From: an uncultured Pelagibacteraceae bacterium
GTDB taxonomy: Bacteria; Pseudomonadota; Alphaproteobacteria; Pelagibacterales; Pelagibacteraceae
Length of the DNA: 48,999 nucleotides
Direction of reading: 5' to 3'
Assembly (NCBI GenBank): GCA_902611465.1
Contig: CACLZS010000009.1
Coordinates: 1-48,999 of the forward strand
Made by a program: the position numbers and the translations under genes. The first letter of the stretch is position 1, and each line of letters opens with the position of its first letter. A model generated the notes under the pieces. That model saw only the letters and a program-made list of their open reading frames with translations. It was not told where the DNA came from and searched no databases. Of the stretch, positions 16,246-23,948 are shown one piece after another.

Positions 16246-17214
16246 TAAAAAAAAACTATATTCCAACAATAAATATTTCTTCTCTGCTTGAAAAAGGTTT
16301 TGATACAAAACCTGCACTTAAAATAGTTAAAGAAATTGAGAAAGCTTGTTTAGATGTTGGTTTTTTTCAAATTACAGGTCATGGTATTAAATTAAAAAAT
16401 ATCAATAAAATTTGCAAGGTTGGAGAAAATTTTTTCAAATTAAATATAAAAAATAAACTTAAATTAGCTCCAAAAAAATGGAATAAAAGAAATAAAAATG
16501 TTTATAGAGGTTACTTTCCTAATGACGTAAATGGTAAAGAAGGATTAGACTTAGGGGATTTAAAAGTAACTAAGAAATATTCAAAAAAAATTAAAAATCA
16601 GTACATAGAATATTTAAATATTAAGCGGTCATTTACCAGAAATAATATTTCTAAATTATCTGATTATTATGAAGATATATTTAACTTAAGTGAAACTCTT
16701 TTTAAAAGTATTAGTAAAATCTATAATAAGAATACTGATATATCAAAAAAAGCATTTTCAAGATTAAAAACTTTAAGTACATTACGTTTTAATTATTACC
16801 CTAATCAATCAAAGCCTGTTGAAATTTCTAAGCAAGATGGAGTTGCTCTTGGATGTGAAACACATGTAGACAGTGGTATTTTCACAGTTTTATATCAAAA
16901 CAAAAAGGGCGGCTTGCAAGTTCAAAACCGTAAAACAAAAAAAATGGCACGATGTTCCCTTTGATAAAAATGCTTTAGTTGTAAATACTGGAAGAGCGCT
17001 TGAATATTTAAGTAAGGGAAGGTATAAAGCAACTAATCATAGGGTATTATGGAACAAGCAAAAAAGGCTTTCAGTTCCTTTCTTTTTTGAACCCTCATAC
17101 GACTTTAAAATGAATCTTTCATTTTTAAATAAGAAAAAACTAACTAATAGCGGTCTCAGATACGACAAATTTCTGAATAAATCCCTTAAAAAATTCATTG
17201 AATATCAAAGATAA
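16242..17214 (+). pseudogene. Isopenicillin N synthase-like 2OG/Fe(II) oxygenase, interrupted by a +1 frameshift
   Basis: Two frames together encode one oxygenase. The first runs 16242-16964 and contains the N-terminal DIOX_N-like part (FFQITGHGIK), RFNYYPNQ and His208-x-Asp210 (ETHVDSGIFTVLYQ, GGLQVQN). It stops early. The other frame continues with KKWHDVPFDKNALVVNTG, YKATNHRV (third iron ligand) and RLSVPFFFEP (RxS for 2OG), ending at 17214. The break is at an A8 run (16937-16944). Removing one A gives 972 nt, 323 codons plus stop, with every family motif in order. Because both halves look undecayed, the cause may be a sequencing error, a very recent mutation, or slippage that restores the frame. 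Cognate substrate unknown. Confidence 0.82.
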
Positions 17215-17315
17215 GAATAATAATATTATCTCATAAAGCGATACATAACTCGTCGTAATTTCATATACGAAAGTGGGATCGGTCGTCTTTAAATTAATTT
17301 TTAAAGGAGGCTTTA
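17215..17315 (+). promoter_or_regulatory. Structured leader upstream of the LLM/TPP operon
   Basis: A 101-nt gap, long for this window, precedes the operon and ends with the strongest ribosome site seen here (aaaggagg, 7 nt before ATG). A 5-bp hairpin, TCGTA (17253-17257) with TACGA (17266-17270), is enclosed by CGAT (17239-17242) pairing with ATCG (17278-17281), and AAAG (17235-17238) can pair with CTTT (17287-17290). This stretch is richer in G/C than its surroundings. The architecture would suit a small riboswitch or attenuator, but I recognise no known class. Confidence 0.35.
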
Positions 17316-18485
17316 ATGAAGTTTGGTTATTTTTGTAATACTACAAATTGGACACACAAACCATATCACAAACTATTAGATGAAACTAAACAGATCACTG
17401 AATATTGTGATCAAAACAATTGGAATTCAATTTGGTTTACCGAACATCATTTTAATCATGAGGGAATGGAGTCGTGTACTAATCCCTTAATGCTAGGAGC
17501 AGATGCTGCAGCAAGAACAAAAAATATAAGAATAGGACAAGCAGCAAATGTAATTACTTTTCATAACCCTATAAGATTAGCAGAAGATATTGCTACACTT
17601 GATCAACTTTCAAAAGGAAGAGTAGAAGTTGGTGTTGCAAGAGGAGTTTATGGGAGAGAAGCAATTAATTTAAACAAAGAAGCAGATTTAAAAGATCAGG
17701 CAAAAAATTTTAGATTATTTGCTGAAACATTAGAAATTTTAAAAAAAGCATGGTCAGAGAAATTTTTTAATCATGATGGAGAATTTTATACTTACCCATC
17801 ACCAAATTATGTTTGGCAGCATGACATGAGCCCGCCAAGTGAAGAATTTATGAATATGAGTGATAATACTATGAAAAAAATTAGTGTTCTTCCAAAGCCT
17901 TATCAAAATCCATACCCTCCAATACATCAGGTTGTCGATGGTATAAGATCTATAGAGTGGGCAGCAGAAAATAATATAAATGTAATTATGTGGATACCTA
18001 CAGTCAAAGCATTGAAAATAAGATTTGAAGCATACAAAAATAAAAGATCTGAAGTTACTAAAAAAAATGTTCCTTTAGGTGAAGGCGTTACTCTCGTCAG
18101 AGATATGTTTGTCGCTGACACTATGGAGGAGGCCAAAGAGAAAGCTGGGCAACATATGGTAAATTATATGAAATGGGTTTGTCATTGGAGAGGTCTTGGT
18201 AATCATATGGATCCTGGTGAAGAGCTTCCAGAAACAAAGGGTAAATTAGATCTTCTTAATTACGAGTTTTTACATAAGCGAAATATGTTATTTGGTACTC
18301 CTGAATATGTAACAGATAAGATTAAAGAACTTCAATCAGAGCTTAATCTTCAAAATCTTCAAGTTTGGTCTAACTTTCCTGGTGTTAAACATGAAGATTG
18401 TATGAAAAGTATTAAGCTATTCACTGAAAAAGTAATGCCTAACTTTAAAGATGATCTAGATACTGAAGTTAAAAAAGTATCGTGA
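17316..18485 (+). CDS. LLM-class flavin-dependent monooxygenase/oxidoreductase
   Basis: Luciferase-like TIM barrel of 389 aa. Its N-terminus has NSIWFTEHHFNHEG and its core RIGQAANVITFHNPIRLAE. The conserved block is DQLSKGRVEVGVARGVYGRE, followed by the family's helical insert and a long C-terminal tail. It is longer than the other LLM protein in the window (344 aa) and only distantly similar. It heads the operon with a TPP enzyme (GTGA overlap), a PF06684 protein, a hydrolase and an aldehyde dehydrogenase, so it most likely performs the first oxidation of the pathway, such as ring opening, C-N or C-S cleavage, or Baeyer-Villiger insertion. No dedicated flavin reductase is encoded nearby. 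Confidence 0.87.
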   Translation: MKFGYFCNTTNWTHKPYHKLLDETKQITEYCDQNNWNSIWFTEHHFNHEGMESCTNPLMLGADAAARTKNIRIGQAANVITFHNPIRLAEDIATLDQLSKGRVEVGVARGVYGREAINLNKEADLKDQAKNFRLFAETLEILKKAWSEKFFNHDGEFYTYPSPNYVWQHDMSPPSEEFMNMSDNTMKKISVLPKPYQNPYPPIHQVVDGIRSIEWAAENNINVIMWIPTVKALKIRFEAYKNKRSEVTKKNVPLGEGVTLVRDMFVADTMEEAKEKAGQHMVNYMKWVCHWRGLGNHMDPGEELPETKGKLDLLNYEFLHKRNMLFGTPEYVTDKIKELQSELNLQNLQVWSNFPGVKHEDCMKSIKLFTEKVMPNFKDDLDTEVKKVS

Positions 18486-20182
18486 TCAAGACCAAGAATA
18501 CCTTGACCGGTGGTCAAGCGGCAGTGAAATCCTTAAAAAAAGAAAAAGTTAAACACGTATTTGGTTTAATTGGTTCAGCTACAATGGAGATGTTTGATGC
18601 ATTATATCATGAAAAGAAAATCAAGTTTATAGGTGTAAGAGACGAAAGAACTGGAACGCATATGGCAGATGGATATGCAAGAGCCTCTAATCAACCAGGT
18701 GTAATAATTGCTGGTCAAAACGGTCCAGGAGCAACTAATTTAGTTACAGGTATTGCTCAAGCAAAAGCAGCATTTTCTCCTGTAGTATCTATTGCAGGTT
18801 TATATTCTACTAAAGATAAGATGGAGGATGCCTTTCAAGGACTTGATCAACAATCACTTTTTGATCCTATAACAAAAAAAACATGGACAGTAAAAAAGGC
18901 AAGTCATATACCAACGGCCTTTAGAGATGCTTTTAACCTTGCAATGTCACCACGCAGAGGACCAGTTTGTATAAACCTTCCAAGAAATGTTCTTTCTGAT
19001 ACTTCAAAGTTTAAGATTAATGAAAATAAAAAATCCTATAAAGCTGAAAGTGACTTAAAAAGTAAAAAGAATTCAATTGATAGAACTATAAAACTTATTC
19101 TAAACTCAAAAAAAACAGTAATTGTTGCTGGAGGAGGAATAAAATATAATTCGAAATTTAAGTCTGTAACAAAGCTTGCTGAATTTTTAAATATTCCAAT
19201 TGTAACTGCAGCGGGACATGGAGATGCAATTCCCTTTAGTCATAAGTTAAATGCCGGACAAATGGGACCTAGAGGAAATATTGTTGCATCAAGATTAGTC
19301 AAAGAGGCAGAGCTAATTATTGCAATTGGTACAAGACTTGGTTTCAATTCCACTTTCTATTCGTACGACAATATAAATAAAAACGCAAAAATTGTACAAA
19401 TTGAGTTAGAAAAAACAATGATAGGAAGATACTTTCCAATTAATGTAGGTATTCACGGCGATGCTGCACTTGTGACAGATCAAATTTTAGCTGAATTAAG
19501 AAAACAAAAGAAAATTTTCAATTACAAAGAATGGACAAATAGCTTTTTATTAGAGAGATCAAAATTTCTTAAAGATAGAGATAATATGAAGTCAAAAAAT
19601 TTTCCAATCCAACCGAACGGTCTATTCAGAGAATTAAGAAAAGTGCTACCGAAAAATACTGCAATAACACTTGATGCTGGAACACTTTGTCTTCAAGCAA
19701 CAGATGCTTTAGAATATTACAATCCTCCTTCCCTTTTTACACCCCTTGATTTTGGTTTAGTAGGCTTCTCATTTGCATGTGGTTTGGGAATAAAGGTTGC
19801 AAAACCTAATAAAACAGTTGTTAGTTTAATGGGTGATGGTGGATTTGGAATGACTATTTCTGAATTAAGTACAGCTGTAGAGCATGGCATTAACACAATT
19901 ACAATTGTAATGAATAATAAAAGCTGGGGGGCAGAAAAAGCTTATCAAAAAGATTTCTATGGTGAAAGATATTTAGGAGCTGATATTCAAAGTCCTCCTT
20001 TTGATGAAGTTGCGAAACTATATGGTGCTAAAGGAATTAAAGTTAAAAAATTATCAGAAGTTAATGAGGCAGTAAAAAGTGCATTAAAAGTAAATAAACC
20101 AGTTGTTATAGATGTTGATGTAGATCCAAAAGCGTTATACAGTTTTAGAAGAGATAGCTTTACACATAGAATTAAAAAATGA
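18482..20182 (+). CDS. Thiamine pyrophosphate-dependent enzyme, acetolactate synthase-like
   Basis: 566 aa with the three-domain layout of ThDP decarboxylases/synthases. The N-terminal PYR domain has FGLIGSATMEMFDAL and the activating Glu in VRDERTGTHMADGYARA. The middle domain begins near TVIVAGGGI, and the C-terminal PP domain holds the ThDP/Mg2+ motif GDGGFG...MNN. It starts at GTG overlapping the LLM stop codon. FGLIGSA and QNGPGATNLVTG recall sulfoacetaldehyde acetyltransferase, but other parts look more like a generic acetolactate synthase homologue. It is not a biosynthetic IlvB by context: there is no small subunit, and it sits among catabolic genes. A 2-oxo acid or acyl-cleaving role in the unknown pathway is likely. 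Confidence 0.85.
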   Translation: MIKTKNTLTGGQAAVKSLKKEKVKHVFGLIGSATMEMFDALYHEKKIKFIGVRDERTGTHMADGYARASNQPGVIIAGQNGPGATNLVTGIAQAKAAFSPVVSIAGLYSTKDKMEDAFQGLDQQSLFDPITKKTWTVKKASHIPTAFRDAFNLAMSPRRGPVCINLPRNVLSDTSKFKINENKKSYKAESDLKSKKNSIDRTIKLILNSKKTVIVAGGGIKYNSKFKSVTKLAEFLNIPIVTAAGHGDAIPFSHKLNAGQMGPRGNIVASRLVKEAELIIAIGTRLGFNSTFYSYDNINKNAKIVQIELEKTMIGRYFPINVGIHGDAALVTDQILAELRKQKKIFNYKEWTNSFLLERSKFLKDRDNMKSKNFPIQPNGLFRELRKVLPKNTAITLDAGTLCLQATDALEYYNPPSLFTPLDFGLVGFSFACGLGIKVAKPNKTVVSLMGDGGFGMTISELSTAVEHGINTITIVMNNKSWGAEKAYQKDFYGERYLGADIQSPPFDEVAKLYGAKGIKVKKLSEVNEAVKSALKVNKPVVIDVDVDPKALYSFRRDSFTHRIKK

Positions 20183-20766
20183 AATTAGAGTTACGTAAGT
20201 TTACTAAATTTGTAGATAAGACTTTTATTGAAGGTGGAAAAGAAGCTAAAGAACCAGTTTTGATGGTTTCTGTTGCTGCAGTTTTTAAAAATCCTTGGGA
20301 TGGAAAAGGTTTTGTGGAAGACTTAAAACCCATTATTTTAGATCTAGCTCCTAAACTCGGAGATTTATTGGTTCCTGAACTTATAAAAGAAATAGGCTCT
20401 CCTGATAAAATATTAGCGTATGGGAAAGCAGGTGTGGTTGGACTAAATGGAGAAATAGAACATGCATCAGCATTTATTCATACATTAAGATTTGGTAATA
20501 AGTTCAGAGATGCTGTTGGAGGAACTTCTTATTTAAGTTTTACGAATACAAGAGGTCCGGCTGGATCAAAAATATCTATTCCAATGATGCACAAAACCGA
20601 CTCTGGTTTAAGACCATATTATCTTACACATGAGTTTACAATTCATGATGCTCCATTTGATGATGAAATTGTTATTGCAATTGGTGGCGCTTCGACAGGT
20701 AGAGCTCATGCAAGAACAGGTGATAGATACCAAGATATGAAGGAGATGGGCATTGATCCAAAATAA
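20179..20766 (+). CDS. Amino acid synthesis family protein (PF06684, DUF1185)
   Basis: 195 aa, covering the entire family. Recognisable parts are the N-terminal LELRKFTKFVDKTFIEGGK, the KILAYGKAGVVGLNGEIEHASA segment, and the C-terminal IVIAIGGASTGRAHARTGD. The family name is historical; no reaction is established that I can cite. It overlaps the TPP enzyme by 4 nt (ATGA) and is 2 nt from the hydrolase, so it is an integral part of this pathway. The fold and polar conserved blocks suggest an enzyme, possibly an isomerase or hydrolase, rather than a regulator. Confidence 0.85.
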   Translation: MKLELRKFTKFVDKTFIEGGKEAKEPVLMVSVAAVFKNPWDGKGFVEDLKPIILDLAPKLGDLLVPELIKEIGSPDKILAYGKAGVVGLNGEIEHASAFIHTLRFGNKFRDAVGGTSYLSFTNTRGPAGSKISIPMMHKTDSGLRPYYLTHEFTIHDAPFDDEIVIAIGGASTGRAHARTGDRYQDMKEMGIDPK

Positions 20767-20768
20767 TA

Positions 20769-21542
20769 ATGATCAATGCAACAGACTCTCAAGGTACATT
20801 CTATAAACTAAATCAAAAAGAAGGAATTCCAATAGTATTTATTCATGGTGTAGGCCTTGATCATAATATATGGGATCCACAAATTAATGAATTTGATAAT
20901 ACAGTTTTAATTTATGATATCCTTGGACACGGTAGAACACCTTTAAATAAAGAAAAAATAAGTTTTGATGATTTTTCAGATCAAATTATTGATCTTATTG
21001 ATGAATTAAAATTTAGTAAAATTCACCTTATTGGATTTTCAATAGGCTCTTTAATTGCAAGAAACTTTGCAACGAGATTTAGTAATAGATTGAAATCCCT
21101 AACATTGTTGTGCTCAATATTTAATAGATCTGATAATGAACAGAAGATAGTAAATGAAAGGTTTGAACAGACAAAAAAAGATAAAAAACTGACAAAAGAC
21201 GCACTCAATAGATGGTTTAATAAGGATTTTATTGTGAAAAATCCTCTAATTTCAGATAAAATTTTCTCAATACTTAACAATAATAATATGGACAACTTTA
21301 TTAAAGTTTACTCCTTGTTTGTAAATCACAAAGATAACGAAAAATTTGAAAATATTAATGTCAAAACACTTGTGATGACTGGAGAAGGTGATGTAGGCTC
21401 AACTCCAGAAATGTCTGATAATCTGAGTAAAAAAATTAAAAACTCTGAAGTAAAAATAATACCTGTGGGCAAACATCTATGTAGTATTGAATGCTCATAT
21501 GATGTAAATAAAGCAATTAAAGATCATATACAAAATGCCTGA
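20769..21542 (+). CDS. Alpha/beta-hydrolase, PcaD-like, paralogue of 7094-7864
   Basis: 257-aa hydrolase. HGVGLDHNIW forms the oxyanion region. The nucleophile elbow is GFSIGS with Ser91, instead of GHSLGG in the paralogue. The acid should lie in GEGD and the base is His236 in GKHL. The lid region (RWFNKDFIVKNPL...) and the MTGEGDVGSTPEM segment correspond closely to RWFTDKFIERNPD and MTGENDGGCTPFH of the other copy, so the two genes share an origin. It overlaps the aldehyde dehydrogenase by 8 nt. Likely role: hydrolysing an ester, lactone or enol-lactone intermediate. Confidence 0.85.
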   Translation: MINATDSQGTFYKLNQKEGIPIVFIHGVGLDHNIWDPQINEFDNTVLIYDILGHGRTPLNKEKISFDDFSDQIIDLIDELKFSKIHLIGFSIGSLIARNFATRFSNRLKSLTLLCSIFNRSDNEQKIVNERFEQTKKDKKLTKDALNRWFNKDFIVKNPLISDKIFSILNNNNMDNFIKVYSLFVNHKDNEKFENINVKTLVMTGEGDVGSTPEMSDNLSKKIKNSEVKIIPVGKHLCSIECSYDVNKAIKDHIQNA

Positions 21543-23016
21543 ATTAAAAAAATATAAAATGTTTATAGGGGGACAATGGGTTGACTCTGATACTAAAAAA
21601 ACTTTTGAAACTTTAAATCCGGAGGATAATAAACCCTGGGCAGTTGTTCCTGAGGCAAGTGCTTCTGACGTAGATAAAGCAGTTCAAGCAGCTCAAAAAG
21701 CCTTTGAAGGAGATTGGCCTAAAATATTACCGCGTGAAAGAGCAAAGTTTCTAAGAGCTATTGGAAATAAGCTTAGAGATAACGCAGAATTACTTGGAAA
21801 AATTGAAACTATAGATACTGGAAAACTTTATAGAGAAACAAATAAACAAGCAAATTATATTGCTGAGTATTATGATTATTATGCAGGTATGGCAGACAAG
21901 GTCGAAGGCACAGTTCTGCCAATAGATAAACCGAATATTCAAGCCATAACTTCAAGAATACCTATTGGAGTTATAGCTGCGATTGTTCCATGGAATTCTC
22001 AAATGTTTTTAACAGCTACAAAACTTGCGCCTGCTTTAGCTATGGGAAACACGGTGGTTATTAAATCCTCAGAACTTGCTCCAGCAGTAATGTTTGAATT
22101 TGCAAAACTTATTGAAGAAACTGGTATTCCTAAAGGAGTTGTTAATGTTATTACAGGATTTGGAGACCCATGTGGAAAGGCTTTAACTACACATAATTTA
22201 GTTGAAAAAGTTGCTTTTACAGGAGGACCCGAAACTGCAAGACATATAATTAGAAATTCAGCAGAAAATTTATCAGAAGTAAGCTTAGAACTTGGAGGAA
22301 AAAGTCCTGTTGCAGTATTTGATGATGCTCATCAAGAAAATGCTATTAATGGAATTACTGCAGGAATATTTGGAGCTAGCGGACAGAGTTGTATTGCTGG
22401 TTCAAGGTTATATCTACAAAAAGGAATTTACGATGAGTTCCTTGATAAACTCACAAAAAGAGCTGAAAAAATAAAAATTGGCGCTCCTATGGATCCAGAT
22501 ACAGAAATGGGACCATTAAGTAATTATAAACAATTAGAAATTATTGAAAAAAACATAAAAAAAACCACAGAACAAGGTGGAAAAATAAAGTGTGGTGGTG
22601 AAAGGCATCCATTTTCAAATGAAGGATACTACTTTCCTCCTACAATAATTGAATGTGATAATCATAATCTTCCAACCGCAGAAAATGAGCTTTTTGGGCC
22701 AGTTTTATCTGTTATGAAATTTGATACAGAAAAAGAGGTAATAGAGAAAATGAACGATAATCAATATGGATTATCTTCTGGAGTGTATACAAGTGACTTC
22801 TCGAGAGGTCTAAGAGTTTCTAATGCAATAAGAGCAGGTATAACATTTGTAAATACTTATCGATTGATTTCTCCTTCAGCACCTTTTGGTGGAATTAAAG
22901 ATAGTGGATATGGAAAGGAAGCGGGAATGGACTCAATTAAAGATTATACTAGAGTTAAGACAACTTGGTATTACACATCTGATGAACCAACTTTAGATCC
23001 TTTCTCTATAAGATAA
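21535..23016 (+). CDS. NAD(P)+-dependent aldehyde dehydrogenase
   Basis: 493 aa, full-length ALDH. The catalytic Cys286 (GASGQSCIAGS) and Glu252 (LELGGKSP) are in place, along with VPWNSQMFL and the cofactor region FTGGPETA. The C-terminal dimerisation region includes PFGGIKDSGYGKEAG. Oxidises an aldehyde to a carboxylate. Close positional coupling to the hydrolase (8-nt overlap) ties it to the LLM/TPP pathway. It could also supply betaine aldehyde dehydrogenase activity for the BetA-like enzyme at 13714, since no other aldehyde dehydrogenase is seen, but sequence alone does not decide this. Confidence 0.9.
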   Translation: MPELKKYKMFIGGQWVDSDTKKTFETLNPEDNKPWAVVPEASASDVDKAVQAAQKAFEGDWPKILPRERAKFLRAIGNKLRDNAELLGKIETIDTGKLYRETNKQANYIAEYYDYYAGMADKVEGTVLPIDKPNIQAITSRIPIGVIAAIVPWNSQMFLTATKLAPALAMGNTVVIKSSELAPAVMFEFAKLIEETGIPKGVVNVITGFGDPCGKALTTHNLVEKVAFTGGPETARHIIRNSAENLSEVSLELGGKSPVAVFDDAHQENAINGITAGIFGASGQSCIAGSRLYLQKGIYDEFLDKLTKRAEKIKIGAPMDPDTEMGPLSNYKQLEIIEKNIKKTTEQGGKIKCGGERHPFSNEGYYFPPTIIECDNHNLPTAENELFGPVLSVMKFDTEKEVIEKMNDNQYGLSSGVYTSDFSRGLRVSNAIRAGITFVNTYRLISPSAPFGGIKDSGYGKEAGMDSIKDYTRVKTTWYYTSDEPTLDPFSIR

Positions 23017-23019
23017 TTT

Positions 23020-23877
23020 TTGTCTGCAAAACATAATTTAATTATTTTATTTGTTGTATTTTTATTAGGAAGTGCATATCCAACTGGTAAGCTTGGATTA
23101 AACGACACTATTCCACCAATTCTTTTTGGCTCATTAAGAATGGCTGTTGTTTTTATTTGTTTAATTCCATTTTTTAAAATTCAAATAATAGATAAAAAAT
23201 ATATTGTTCCTTTAATTGGTTTTTCATTATGTTTTGGTGTTGCAGTAAATATGTTTTTATATTTGTCTATAAATGCATCAAGTATACTTGCACCAATTAC
23301 AATAGGGGCTCAACTTTCAATTCCATTTGGGATTATATTAAGCTCAATATTTTTAAATGAAAAAATAAGTTATAAAAAATGGATATTAATTATGATATCT
23401 TTTTTTGGCATTGTGATACTTGCATTTGATCCAAAAGTAGTTGAGGAATTAATAGGGTCACTTCTTATTTGTGGTATGGCTTTTTTCTACGGACTATCCC
23501 AAGTATTTTCTAGATATTTAAAAGAATTAGATGTTAAATTTACAAATACTATAATGAGCTTTACAGGGTTTATAATTTTAATAATATTATCTGCAATATT
23601 TGAAGGTAATACTTTCCAAACAATAAAAAATATCAGTTTAGGGAGTTGGTTTACAGTTTTATATGCTGGAGCAATTATTTCTTTACTCGGTCACTTAATG
23701 ATGTTCTATCTTTATAAATTTTATCCTCTAGATAGGGTATTACCATTCTATGCTTTATTTCCTGTATTTGGTTTAATCCTTACTTTTTTTATTTTTGGAG
23801 AAATTCCATCTATAATAACAGTCATTGGAGGAATAATTGTTATTACTTCAGTGTTTTTTGCTCAAAAAATGAGATAA
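23020..23877 (+). CDS. DMT-superfamily (EamA) transporter
   Basis: 285-aa membrane protein with about ten transmembrane segments in two EamA halves. Each half carries the typical loop before its last helix (FLNEKISYKKWI, FIFGEIPSIITVIGG). It begins at TTG, 3 nt after the aldehyde dehydrogenase stop, and closes the operon. It differs in sequence from the other two DMT proteins in the window (15298 and 42610). It may export a by-product or import the pathway substrate. Confidence 0.85.
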   Translation: MSAKHNLIILFVVFLLGSAYPTGKLGLNDTIPPILFGSLRMAVVFICLIPFFKIQIIDKKYIVPLIGFSLCFGVAVNMFLYLSINASSILAPITIGAQLSIPFGIILSSIFLNEKISYKKWILIMISFFGIVILAFDPKVVEELIGSLLICGMAFFYGLSQVFSRYLKELDVKFTNTIMSFTGFIILIILSAIFEGNTFQTIKNISLGSWFTVLYAGAIISLLGHLMMFYLYKFYPLDRVLPFYALFPVFGLILTFFIFGEIPSIITVIGGIIVITSVFFAQKMR

Positions 23878-23948
23878 TTTTTCATTGAAAATAAAAACCA
23901 ATAGGATTTACTTGCATTTATATAAATCAAATAATTAACGAGGAAAGA
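23878..23948 (+). promoter_or_regulatory. Upstream region of the anchored binding protein
   Basis: This 71-nt gap contains a perfect 12-bp palindrome, ATTTATATAAAT (23916-23927), which may combine a TATAAA-like -10 with an operator, and a good ribosome site (gaggaaag). No convincing -35 box is present at normal spacing. Confidence 0.28.

Noticed and set aside
17215..17315. Naming a riboswitch class (purine, SAM, glycine, guanidine or xanthine type) for this leader
   Set aside because: I could not align the conserved core of any of these classes to the sequence by eye; only an unclassified structured leader is reported.
18482..20182. Assigning the TPP enzyme as sulfoacetaldehyde acetyltransferase (xsc)
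   Set aside because: Some segments are similar, but no phosphotransacetylase or taurine genes are adjacent, and eye-level similarity cannot separate it from other acetolactate synthase homologues.
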